Assembly: GCF_002917885.1 (NCBI RefSeq)
Contig: NZ_PQNY01000007.1
Span: forward strand, 1 to 64,000
Length of the DNA: 64,000 nucleotides
Source: Flavobacterium croceum DSM 17960
GTDB lineage: Bacteria; Bacteroidota; Bacteroidia; Flavobacteriales; Flavobacteriaceae
Reading direction: 5' to 3'
The first letter of the stretch is position 1; each line of letters starts with the position of its first letter. Below are positions 42,971 to 52,148 of this stretch, one piece after another. A program made the position numbers and the translations under genes. The notes beneath the pieces were generated by a model that saw nothing but the letters and a program-made list of their open reading frames with translations, was not told where the DNA came from and did no database searches.

Positions 42971-44395
42971 TTAATTTTGAGCTCTTCTTTTTTCAAGTTC
43001 TTTTTTAATTTCTATAGCACGTTCTTCAGAAAGATCGTAGTTCCACATTACGAGTATAGCTAATCCTGCTGTTACAGATGGAATTATTATGTCCCATATT
43101 CTTAAATTGTGCATTGTTTCTATAGATTGTACTTTTGCATTTTGGTCAAAACCAACGCCTTCTAGTACAAATCCGCCTATAGCAAGTGCTAGAGCTTGCC
43201 CTAATTTTACCATCCACCAATATACTGCACCAAAAGTTCCTTCTCTACGAGGTAAACCGTTTCTCAATTCATCTAAATCGCATACATCGGCGGTCATACT
43301 CATCATTAGGGTAAACAATCCACCTAGTCCAAATGCAATAAATGGAACAGGCATAAATATCATATAAGGATTTTCTGGATTAAAGCCCCACCATTTTAAA
43401 ACATATCCTAGAATTGAAATAATGGTTGAAATAACAAAAGCATTCTTTTTACCAAACTTATTTGCTAAGAATGTTACTATAGGAATTACCAAAAAAGCAG
43501 TAGCCAAAGCACTTATAGTAGCAAACCATGCAGGTAAAGTTCCAGCTTGTTCATAACTGCCATTAAACATATAAAACACAATAATGAAAAAACTGAATGA
43601 TGAAACCATTTGAAAACCATTAAAGACTAAAAATGTAGCTCCGCAAAGTCTCATAAATGGGTTATTCTTAGACATGTTTTTCATATCTTTCATTAAATGT
43701 TTCAAATTATTGAAAGCATTTTTAAGATTCAGTTTTGCTTGATTTTCAGGAGGTGTTGTGTTTTCTTCTTTACAAAATAAAGCAGGTAAAACACCCAATA
43801 CTATACAAATTAAACCAACTACTATAGAGAGCTTTCGCACACCTTCTGCCTGATTTGCAAATAAATTTTTATCGGCAATAAGTACCCAAAACCAAGGCAC
43901 AATCATCCAAGCTAATTGACTTATGGTTTGAGAAAATCCCATTAAACGTGTACGTTCTTTATAATCGCTAGTCATTTCATAGCCTAAGCCTATTAATGGT
44001 GTAGCAAAAATGGCATTAAACAAAATGAATAAAATAGAACAAATAAGAAAGTACCAAAAATTGAATACTGTTCCGTTTTTTTCATCCATTTGCCATTGAA
44101 CAATAAAAAACAAACCACATAAAATAGCTCCCACAAAAATAAATGGTCTACGACGCCCCCATCTAGAGTGTGTGTTATCGGAAATAAAACCAATAATTGG
44201 ATCAGATAAAGCATCTATAAACCTAGGAATTGCAGATAAGAGCCCTGCATATATAGGATCTATACCAAAAGCTGTAAGAAGAAAAAATGAAAACACGCCT
44301 AAAGCACCAGGAAATAAATTATTAACCAAATGCCCTGCTCCAAAAGCCATTTTTTGCACAAATGGAACTCTACCGTTATTTGTATTAGTATTCAT
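42971..44395 (-). CDS. GPH-family (MFS_2) sugar:cation symporter
   Basis: 474 residues with about 12 membrane segments and the family motif LSDPIIGFISDNTHSRWGRR (about 62-81). Members of the glycoside-pentoside-hexuronide:cation symporter family move oligosaccharides or glycosides across the inner membrane with H+ or Na+. In this operon it should import laminari-oligosaccharides for the cytoplasmic GH149 and GH17 enzymes. It starts 3 bp after the GH30 stop. Confidence 0.9.
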   Translation of the reverse strand: MNTNTNNGRVPFVQKMAFGAGHLVNNLFPGALGVFSFFLLTAFGIDPIYAGLLSAIPRFIDALSDPIIGFISDNTHSRWGRRRPFIFVGAILCGLFFIVQWQMDEKNGTVFNFWYFLICSILFILFNAIFATPLIGLGYEMTSDYKERTRLMGFSQTISQLAWMIVPWFWVLIADKNLFANQAEGVRKLSIVVGLICIVLGVLPALFCKEENTTPPENQAKLNLKNAFNNLKHLMKDMKNMSKNNPFMRLCGATFLVFNGFQMVSSFSFFIIVFYMFNGSYEQAGTLPAWFATISALATAFLVIPIVTFLANKFGKKNAFVISTIISILGYVLKWWGFNPENPYMIFMPVPFIAFGLGGLFTLMMSMTADVCDLDELRNGLPRREGTFGAVYWWMVKLGQALALAIGGFVLEGVGFDQNAKVQSIETMHNLRIWDIIIPSVTAGLAILVMWNYDLSEERAIEIKKELEKRRAQN

Positions 44396-44398
44396 GTT

Positions 44399-45889
44399 TT
44401 ATTGTTTTGCGTTGAACACAATAGTTTGTATGCTTTGCGGGGCTAGTTCTACAACTTTAGAAAAACCATGTAGCTGTAACTGAACCTCTTGTTTATTTGA
44501 TTCTTTGTTTAATACAATAACCACTACTGAACCATTTGGGTTTTCTAATGCGGTTACCTGCAAATTAGCAGTATTTGAAAATCCTATTCTGTGGGCATTA
44601 GGTTCTATAAACTTGCTAAAGTGTGCCATAATGTAATATAGTGGTGTGGTATAGACCTCATCTTTTTCGGCGTCTACAATAATGGGGGCAATACACCAAT
44701 TTTTAAACCAGTTTGGCCCACCTTGTTTGTCTAAAACCATGTTCCAATCTACCCAACCGTTTACCCAATGGTTTAAACAACCTATTATATCTTCGGCGTA
44801 GCGGTATACGGGTACATATTTAGGATGCAAGTATTTTTCTTGTTCAGATGCCCAATCAAAACCCCAATCTGTAGCGTGAGGTTGCCAATACCAATTATCG
44901 TCTTTCCAAACGGGCACTTCGGCATCTATGCAAGCCTCTGTTTGGATTAAATATTTGTTTGGCGACTTGCTATGTGCATATTCTAGAGCTTCAGGAAAAT
45001 AATCGTAGGTGCTTTCATACCAATGAACGGCTGTTCCTGCAAAATATTTTGATGTTTTTTCAGATTGAAACATAACATCTACCCATTTTTTTAAATCGGC
45101 TCTATTTTGGTCGTAACCCAAAATTTGAATGTCTTTATAGTGGTTTTTTTCTAAATGTGGCCCTAAATAATTTTGAACAAAATCTGTCATCTCTTCTGGA
45201 GAATACAACATACTTTCCCAATTGTTTCCGTTTCCGTTAGGCTCATTTTCTACCGTTAATCCCCAAAAATTGATATTATGTTTTTTATAAGCATCAAAGT
45301 ATTTCTGAAAATACAAAGTCCACGTTTTGTAATATTCTTTTTTTAATTTTCCGCCAACCCAAGCATTGTTGTCTTTCATCCAAATAGGGGCTGTCCAAGG
45401 CGAGGCTATAAGTTTAAATCCATTTTTAGAATATTTTTGTGCTTCTTTTATGGTTGGGATAATTGTTTCTTCATCTCTTGCAATACTAAAATCTTTTAAA
45501 TCAACATCGTTGGGTGTATTTGCGTAAGCGTAATGATTTAATGAAAAATCGCAAGAGTTGATATGAGTTCTACAAAGTGAGTATTTTGCACCTGATTCTG
45601 AAAAATATAATTCTAAAATTTTAGCTCTGTTTTGAGCACTTAACTTGGAAAGCAAATAGGTGGTCGATTCTGTAAAAGCTCCTCCAAACCCAACAATTTT
45701 TTGAAACTTAATTTGTGGTTCTAACCTAATTACAGCACTCGATTGTGTATTTTCTAAAACAAGTTCTTTTTTTTGTAACAATTTGCCTTGTGCAGAAGTT
45801 TCCCAAGCTGTTACTTCCCAACTTTTATTTTGAGCCATAGAAAATTGTATTGCTATATAAACTAAAATATGTACTCCTTTTAATTTCAT
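44399..45889 (-). CDS. glycoside hydrolase family 30 beta-glucosidase/beta-1,6-glucanase
   Basis: 496 residues with a signal peptide ending IQFSMAQ (about 20), so periplasmic or surface. GH30 hallmarks: FQKIVGFGGAFTESTTYLL near 63-81, acid/base E216 in TVENEPNG, nucleophile E318 in LIQTEACID, and a C-terminal beta-sandwich. GH30 members in laminarin loci cut beta-1,6 branches or act as exo-beta-1,3-glucosidase; the choice is not readable. The ATG overlaps the stop of the GH149 gene by 4 bases (ATGA), so translation is coupled. Confidence 0.9.
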   Translation of the reverse strand: MKLKGVHILVYIAIQFSMAQNKSWEVTAWETSAQGKLLQKKELVLENTQSSAVIRLEPQIKFQKIVGFGGAFTESTTYLLSKLSAQNRAKILELYFSESGAKYSLCRTHINSCDFSLNHYAYANTPNDVDLKDFSIARDEETIIPTIKEAQKYSKNGFKLIASPWTAPIWMKDNNAWVGGKLKKEYYKTWTLYFQKYFDAYKKHNINFWGLTVENEPNGNGNNWESMLYSPEEMTDFVQNYLGPHLEKNHYKDIQILGYDQNRADLKKWVDVMFQSEKTSKYFAGTAVHWYESTYDYFPEALEYAHSKSPNKYLIQTEACIDAEVPVWKDDNWYWQPHATDWGFDWASEQEKYLHPKYVPVYRYAEDIIGCLNHWVNGWVDWNMVLDKQGGPNWFKNWCIAPIIVDAEKDEVYTTPLYYIMAHFSKFIEPNAHRIGFSNTANLQVTALENPNGSVVVIVLNKESNKQEVQLQLHGFSKVVELAPQSIQTIVFNAKQ

Positions 45890-48800
45890 TTATAGTTGTT
45901 TAAAAGTTGTTCTTCATTTATAAAAACATAAATTGCTTTTACTTTTCCAGTTCTTTTAAAAATTTCAGCACTTACATCTTTTGGCAATTCAAAATGTTCT
46001 TGTTTAGATTTTTCTCCAGAATTAAGAATTATTTCTAAACTGTTGGTATCTGATATTTTATAAATCACGGGGGTTTGACAAAAAGTAAATGCTACTGTTT
46101 GATTTTCTACATTAATTTTTTGAAGTTGATTGTTTACAGTATAGTAACTATACGTTTCTGCTGTTTTTAAAAATTCTTCTCTAGATAAGAAAAAAGGATT
46201 AAACAACAGTGTACCATTAGAAATATTGACTCCTAGTTCGCCCCAACGACAAATAATATCTTCTTTTACTTGACCTGTCATTCCGGGTTGTTGTGCTCCT
46301 TTTGTAGCAGGCGTATGCGAATAAGGGTCGGTAGGAAATGCACCGTAGAGTGTAGGCGATTTATGTACTCCAATTCCTTCGGCAATTTGATAATAATGGT
46401 TTATAAGTTGTTTTTGAATACTTGTATCGGCTTGGTTTACATAGGCATCTTTCACACACTCTTGTGTTGCTAACATAAGTTTGGAAACCATGTGCCAGTA
46501 AATAGAACCAAGCCCTTCGTAGCCATAAAAAGTTCCAGAACGACCTGTAAAGGCTTTATGATTAAATATTTGTTCGTACAAATCGAGCACCTTAACAATT
46601 TCTTTTTCAGTACAAGAAAAAGTAGACGTGTCTAATCGATACAATGCTTCTTTTAAATTGGAAGCATTTTTAAAGTTGGCATTAAAGTGTAATTTCCCCA
46701 ATACATCTTCTTCTATAATCTCTAAATTGCCTATTGCTAACAATTCTTTTACTAAAAGAGAATCTTTAATATCTTCTTTGGAAAAAGTGTTTTTTGTTAA
46801 AAATGAAGGTAGTTTTTTATTCGGATACAAAATATAGCTGTTTTGGTCTTTTCTACACAAATTACTATTTCGTAAAGCATCTAAAACATGTAAAGCTTGT
46901 TGGGCATTTAAAAACTTCGAACTTAAAACAGCCACCTGCCCTTCGAGCATTTCATTGAGATAGGAAATCGAAATTTTAGTATTACTAAAAGAAGCTAAAT
47001 TGTAAGCATGATAAAGTTTATCTTCTCGCTCGTTAGCTTGTATAGTATGATTTATAAAATCAAGCGCAACTGTACAAAAACGCTTTAATCCGCTTAGAGA
47101 TATACTGCGTTTGGCACCCCAAAAACCATGTTCATAAATATGCCATCTATAAGAGCTTGCTGTTTCTCCAAGAGCATCTACTATCAATTTTCTATCTGTA
47201 TCACTTATTTTGTTTGCAAGTAAATGTTGGTTATCTTCAAATATTTTACGAGTGCTTTTGTAAAAGTCAATTAATTCTTGAGATACTTTTATTTCTTCTA
47301 AAGTAGATTTTTCTAGAATTTCTAAGAAAAAAACTACAAATCGTCTTAAATAACACAACGTAACTACCGATACGCCATTACCTACCAAAGCATTGTTTGC
47401 ATCGTTCCACTCGGGCCTTTGCGTATTCATCCAAACACCTGCTTCGGGTATAAAATTGGATAACTTTGACAAGATAGTTGCTAGTATTTTTTCAATAAAA
47501 TTTACTTGGTGTATTTGGTGCTTTTCATTTTGCAACAACAAAGCATCAGCACCAAATTCTAGTTTATTATGCTGTAATTTTTCGTCTAATTTGTAATCAA
47601 ATTCAATGGTGTCTTTTGGATTTTTTACAATATCTGCGTAGCGCTTAATTTTGTAGGGAACATTGGCATAAACAAATGATTCTTGTGTAAATAAATTTTG
47701 TAACGCATTAGGATTGTAATTTTCAATAAATTCTAAAAATTTAAGCAAATAAATAATTTGATGATCGCCCCAATAACCTATGTATGCCCAAGGATCATCG
47801 GGTTCTATAATTTCCCAATCAAAGCCATCTTTGGTTACTCTATATGGGTTGTACCCTTCAAAAGTTGATGCGTTGAGAAATTTATATATCATGTTTTCAA
47901 CAAAATCTGGGTAAGCGTAAGCTAATGCTTCCCAATTTTGAAAAATATCACGCCAGTTTCCTTGATAATCTAATATTTTACTACCATCTAATTCGTTTTG
48001 AGTATTGATAGAAAATTTATTCCAAGGTCGTGAAGGATCACCATGTCTTCTACTAAAATACAACGGCAGATATTCTTTGGCAAAGCGTTTAAAATCAATA
48101 TTATTAGTGCTTAAATCTAATTCTTCTAAAATATCTTTTGAAAAGTTTTCGGGCAATTGATTGTAGTAGTTTTGCTTAAAATGTGCTGCCAATTTAGGAT
48201 TAGCATTTTGTAAATAAGCAACAAAATCATCTTTGGTAATTTGGTAGTTTTTATCAAAAACACCGCCTCGCATACAGTTGAAAACTACATTAGCAAAATG
48301 GCGAGAATCTTTTAAAAAATCGCCTGTTTTTTGAATTCCATCGGCAGTATTAACCAAGTTTATTAAACTATTGGTGTTGTTTTTAATATCGGTTAAAACT
48401 GCATTTATTACCTGATATGGATTTTTTAATTCGTTACTGAGTTTAACTACTTTTGACTGATTTTGATTAACGTTTGCAACAATAAACCACTCTTTGGTTT
48501 CTGTTTTGATTTGTATATTTTTTACTAAAAAATAAGCTCCTTTTCCACCTTTATTTTCGTTTTCGGTATATATATTTTGGTTGGTTCTAAAATGTTCTAG
48601 TTGGTTTACAGAAAGTAATATTTTTGAATTTTCTAACCCAAAACTCCAAATGGTGTTGGCTTTAAGCGCCTCGCTAGGTTCAGCTCTATCTACAATTACA
48701 GCAGAAAGCGCATAAATACCTAAGCTTACTTCTTCTACTAGCTCACTACTTTTGTAGGCATCTACCAAATTACTATACAAGTTTTGTAAATCGCTACCAA

Positions 48801-49335
48801 CACCTGCCGGAAGTATATTTTGTAATCCGTCTAAAACAACTAAATCGTAGGTTTTTGTACTCCAATTATCGAGTGTAGCTTTGCGTACAAATCCAAATTG
48901 TTCTGTATTGCTCCATTGGTATCTAAATGTAATTTGAAGTGTTTCATTTATTTCTTCAAAAATTATTTGATTGCCATACACACTTTTGTATAAATTTCTA
49001 CAAATACTAAAAGTAGTTTGTTGGTTGGTCGAAAAAGGTTCCCAAATAAAAGATTCCTGATTGTAAATTCCTTTGATAATCGTTTTGCAACCTGTGTTTT
49101 CTACAGATTCGGTAATTTTATCTTCGGTGTAATACGGAAATAAAGCGTAGTCGGCATTTTTTCTTCCTGCAGAAAGTGCTCCATTACTCGATATAAACAT
49201 CCAATGATTGGAAGGACTTAAAATAGTCATAAAAAAAGCTGGCATCTTATCATGGTTTGTAATTTGATAAAATGGAATGCCATCAAAATTTTTTATTTCT
49301 AATGTTGTTGCTTTATTTTCTTTTACTGGAATCAT
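45886..49335 (-). CDS. beta-1,3-glucan phosphorylase (GH149-type)
   Basis: 1149 residues without signal peptide. It resembles the GH94-like inverting phosphorylases: an (alpha/alpha)6 barrel with GNWRDIFQNWEALAY (D463 as candidate general acid), preceded by YFSRRHGDPSRPWNKF, and later YRWHIYEHGFWGAKR. The length and the company of GH16, GH17, GH30 and a symporter match GH149 beta-1,3-oligoglucan phosphorylases rather than the shorter GH94 enzymes. The expected reaction is phosphorolysis of beta-1,3-glucan oligosaccharides to glucose-1-phosphate in the cytoplasm. Overlaps GH30 by 4 bases; 14 bp after GH16. Confidence 0.82.
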   Translation of the reverse strand: MIPVKENKATTLEIKNFDGIPFYQITNHDKMPAFFMTILSPSNHWMFISSNGALSAGRKNADYALFPYYTEDKITESVENTGCKTIIKGIYNQESFIWEPFSTNQQTTFSICRNLYKSVYGNQIIFEEINETLQITFRYQWSNTEQFGFVRKATLDNWSTKTYDLVVLDGLQNILPAGVGSDLQNLYSNLVDAYKSSELVEEVSLGIYALSAVIVDRAEPSEALKANTIWSFGLENSKILLSVNQLEHFRTNQNIYTENENKGGKGAYFLVKNIQIKTETKEWFIVANVNQNQSKVVKLSNELKNPYQVINAVLTDIKNNTNSLINLVNTADGIQKTGDFLKDSRHFANVVFNCMRGGVFDKNYQITKDDFVAYLQNANPKLAAHFKQNYYNQLPENFSKDILEELDLSTNNIDFKRFAKEYLPLYFSRRHGDPSRPWNKFSINTQNELDGSKILDYQGNWRDIFQNWEALAYAYPDFVENMIYKFLNASTFEGYNPYRVTKDGFDWEIIEPDDPWAYIGYWGDHQIIYLLKFLEFIENYNPNALQNLFTQESFVYANVPYKIKRYADIVKNPKDTIEFDYKLDEKLQHNKLEFGADALLLQNEKHQIHQVNFIEKILATILSKLSNFIPEAGVWMNTQRPEWNDANNALVGNGVSVVTLCYLRRFVVFFLEILEKSTLEEIKVSQELIDFYKSTRKIFEDNQHLLANKISDTDRKLIVDALGETASSYRWHIYEHGFWGAKRSISLSGLKRFCTVALDFINHTIQANEREDKLYHAYNLASFSNTKISISYLNEMLEGQVAVLSSKFLNAQQALHVLDALRNSNLCRKDQNSYILYPNKKLPSFLTKNTFSKEDIKDSLLVKELLAIGNLEIIEEDVLGKLHFNANFKNASNLKEALYRLDTSTFSCTEKEIVKVLDLYEQIFNHKAFTGRSGTFYGYEGLGSIYWHMVSKLMLATQECVKDAYVNQADTSIQKQLINHYYQIAEGIGVHKSPTLYGAFPTDPYSHTPATKGAQQPGMTGQVKEDIICRWGELGVNISNGTLLFNPFFLSREEFLKTAETYSYYTVNNQLQKINVENQTVAFTFCQTPVIYKISDTNSLEIILNSGEKSKQEHFELPKDVSAEIFKRTGKVKAIYVFINEEQLLNNYK

Positions 49336-49349
49336 TTTTGAACCTTATA

Positions 49350-50171
49350 CTATTGATAAACTTTTACGTAATCGATATACATTTTTTGAGGAAAAGGTGT
49401 TTGTGCTGTTGGAAACCCTACGTAATTTCCGCCAACAGCTACATTTAAAATAATGTAGAAAGAAGAATTATTGAAAACCCATTCTCCAGAAACATCAGAT
49501 TTTTTTATTCTTTGATATAAATAATCATCTACAAAATAATCGATATGGTCTTCGTACCATTCTACGGCAAACAGATGATAATCTACATCAAAACGTGTGT
49601 TTGGAATACTATAAGGCGTTGTCATAGCATTGCCTCCCGAATAACCAGGCCCATGCAAAGAACCATTTATAATATGAGGTTGTTGCCCTCTTAATTCCAT
49701 AATATCTATTTCTCCGCATTGAGGCCACCCTACGGTATTCACATTATCTGAAAGTAACCAGAATGCTGGCCAAATACCAGGTCCATAAGGTGTTTTAATT
49801 CGGGCTTCAAATCGACCTTGTTTTTGAGAGAACAATCCTTGCGTTTTAATACGTGCCGATGTAAAAGGAGCTCCATTGTATATTTCGCTTTTGGCAGTAA
49901 TTACTAAATTTCCATTACCATCGGTAGCTACGTTTTCTGGTCTATTTGTATAGTATTGTAATTCGCTGTTTCCCCAGCCACTATTTCCAATATCATAAGT
50001 CCATTTGGTGGGATTAGGCTGGGTTCCAGAGGCATCGTTAAAATCGTCGCTCCATACTAATGACCAATTTTTTTGTTCTATTTTTTGCTTATCATCTACT
50101 TGACAAGAAGATGCTAAAAACAACAACGGTGTTATAGCAAAAAACTTTATTATAAATTTATAGTGAGTCAT
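49350..50171 (-). CDS. GH16 endo-beta-1,3-glucanase lipoprotein (laminarinase)
   Basis: 273 residues. Lipoprotein signal with Cys23 (LASSCQVDD). The GH16 catalytic signature G153-EIDIME is complete: E154 nucleophile, D156, E159 acid/base. WPAFWLL before it and the W-rich cleft (VWSDDF, WTYDIGNSGWGN) are typical of laminarinases. Lipid anchoring suggests the outer-membrane surface, where it would cut laminarin into oligosaccharides for uptake. 26 bp after the glucan-binding lipoprotein gene. Confidence 0.93.
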   Translation of the reverse strand: MTHYKFIIKFFAITPLLFLASSCQVDDKQKIEQKNWSLVWSDDFNDASGTQPNPTKWTYDIGNSGWGNSELQYYTNRPENVATDGNGNLVITAKSEIYNGAPFTSARIKTQGLFSQKQGRFEARIKTPYGPGIWPAFWLLSDNVNTVGWPQCGEIDIMELRGQQPHIINGSLHGPGYSGGNAMTTPYSIPNTRFDVDYHLFAVEWYEDHIDYFVDDYLYQRIKKSDVSGEWVFNNSSFYIILNVAVGGNYVGFPTAQTPFPQKMYIDYVKVYQ

Positions 50172-50197
50172 ATTTTAAAATTATTACGAGTTATAAA

Positions 50198-52054
50198 TTA
50201 TTTGAAATAAATGTTATCCATATAGATATCGCCATTACCGTCAAATTTTAATTGAAAAACATTGGATAGGTCTACAGGTGAAAATGATGTAAGTGGTATA
50301 TCTATGCTTTGCCAACCTCCCATAGAAGGAACTGTTAAAGTATATGGTGTTTCTACTGGGCCAGGGCTTATTAAATATATTTTTAAAGAAGTTGAATTTG
50401 CAGTGTAATAATCTACGTGTAAAAATGTTTTTGAAGAAACATTTTGATTACTACCCAACTGTATACCTTGATAGTTTAACCCTTGCATTTTAAATGTATT
50501 GTTTCCTCCAATACTAACTATTGATGTTTGTGTAGCTTGACCCCAATTTGGATTGAAGTTTGTACCCGCTACATTGGTATATGCATCACTAAAAATAGAA
50601 ATTACATTGCTTGACGGGGTTGTAGGTGTAGGTGCAGCAACCGTTGGAACACTCGGAATTATACTTCCATCATTATAAAAATAAATATTATCTGTGTAGA
50701 AGTTGGTAATATTAGTTCCTTCAAAAATAATTTGTCCTAAATGGCTTCTCGATGCCAAACCTGTTAATGAACTAAATGGAATATCTAGACTTACCCAATT
50801 TTGTCCTTGTAGTGTTGGTGCTGTAAAAGTTCTAGTACTACTCGTATCGTTTCCGCCTCCATAAACACCGTCTGCCCCAAAATCTACAACTTGTACTTTA
50901 AATATTGCTCCACTTGCTAATGTACTTGGAATGTATAAGTCTAAATGTAAATGAGTACGCATTGTTGCGTCTATTACAGGAGAAGAAAATTGTACTCCTA
51001 CAAAATTAAAGTTGGTATAGTTAAGAACATGATCGCCAGCAACTTCAAAATCTGCTGATTGAGTAGTTTGGTATGGCGCCCAATAACCATTGTAGTAATC
51101 TACAGGAACATTAGTATAAGCATCACTAAATAAAGATGTTACACTGCTAGGGCTACGAGTTGGTGTGGGCGCATGAACAAAACTACCAGGAGAATTTATA
51201 ATTAAAGAACCTGTTGCGTTTATAGAACCTAATTTTCCTGTAATAGTGGCTGTACCTGCACCAATAGTATTTACAACACCTAGCGGGCTAACCGTTGCTA
51301 CATTAGTATTTGATGAACTAAATGTAAAATAGTATGGCGTAACATTTACTGCTTGATTTGTACCATTTGGCATATTAAATATAGCGGTTAAACCATTTAC
51401 AGTATTTGACACACCAATAAAAGAAGTAACTGTTTGGTTGGCGCCATTTAGTATTGTAGCTTGTGGGTGTGCAATGGTTCCTAGTTTTTCAAATTTAACC
51501 TCATCAATCCAAAAACTATATCCGTTGTTGTTTTCTGGGCCTTCAGATATAAAAAACATACCTTTTTCTGCGGTTAATTTTGATGGATCTGGAATTGGAA
51601 TAATATATTTTTTCCAAGCTGTGCTTACTTGTAGCCCCGATATAGAAGCTTGATATTTATTTTCTCCAAAATCATTACCAAAACCTACCACATCAATAGT
51701 GGCTGTTTGAGAAGACTTTGCCCAAAATGTAAGCGCATCATAACCCGATAAATTTCTTGGCATGTTTGTAAAGTATGAACCTCCTGCATATGCCCCATTA
51801 GGGTCATTAGCATTGGGAACATCAAATCGCATAGATGCACTAGAGTTGTTATAGGTAACTGCATTATCTACTTGAAATGCTGTAGGTACAGAACCTCCAA
51901 AGGCAGCATAATTTAAACCTGAACTAAATGCATCTATAAAAACTTCTCCATTGGTTGGATAGGTTGCTGCATCTAAATTTTCTACATCTCTCTCGCATGA
52001 TGTAAAAAATAGTAATGAGCTGGCTATATATATTATAAAACTATATTTTTTCAT
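50198..52054 (-). CDS. surface glucan-binding lipoprotein
   Basis: 618 residues. Lipoprotein signal with Cys20 (LLFFTSCERD). N-terminal carbohydrate-binding-like beta-sandwich (about 38-195), an Ig-like domain (about 205-290), then two modules starting VTSLFSDAYTNVPVDY (about 303) and VISIFSDAYTNVAGTNF (about 484), each ending YTDNIYFY or YMDNIYFK. The same modules occur in the T9SS protein at 39512-41077. No catalytic residues are seen. It takes the place that SusE/F-like binding proteins hold in other loci, although no SusC/D is here. Ligand inferred from context. Confidence 0.83.
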   Translation of the reverse strand: MKKYSFIIYIASSLLFFTSCERDVENLDAATYPTNGEVFIDAFSSGLNYAAFGGSVPTAFQVDNAVTYNNSSASMRFDVPNANDPNGAYAGGSYFTNMPRNLSGYDALTFWAKSSQTATIDVVGFGNDFGENKYQASISGLQVSTAWKKYIIPIPDPSKLTAEKGMFFISEGPENNNGYSFWIDEVKFEKLGTIAHPQATILNGANQTVTSFIGVSNTVNGLTAIFNMPNGTNQAVNVTPYYFTFSSSNTNVATVSPLGVVNTIGAGTATITGKLGSINATGSLIINSPGSFVHAPTPTRSPSSVTSLFSDAYTNVPVDYYNGYWAPYQTTQSADFEVAGDHVLNYTNFNFVGVQFSSPVIDATMRTHLHLDLYIPSTLASGAIFKVQVVDFGADGVYGGGNDTSSTRTFTAPTLQGQNWVSLDIPFSSLTGLASRSHLGQIIFEGTNITNFYTDNIYFYNDGSIIPSVPTVAAPTPTTPSSNVISIFSDAYTNVAGTNFNPNWGQATQTSIVSIGGNNTFKMQGLNYQGIQLGSNQNVSSKTFLHVDYYTANSTSLKIYLISPGPVETPYTLTVPSMGGWQSIDIPLTSFSPVDLSNVFQLKFDGNGDIYMDNIYFK

Positions 52055-52148
52055 ATGTATCTATTTATTGATTTTTTAAAGTGATGTGTAATCGTCTATT
52101 TCATTGTGTTTAAAACCAACTATTTTTTATGACAATTCAATCCTATTT

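Noticed and set aside
45886..49335. GH94 cellobiose phosphorylase
   Set aside because: The protein is several hundred residues longer than GH94 enzymes and sits with beta-1,3-glucan enzymes; GH149 fits better, though only a family search can settle it.
50198..52054. SusD-like protein
   Set aside because: It lacks the helical TPR fold and SusD motifs, consists of beta-sandwich modules, and has no SusC partner next to it.
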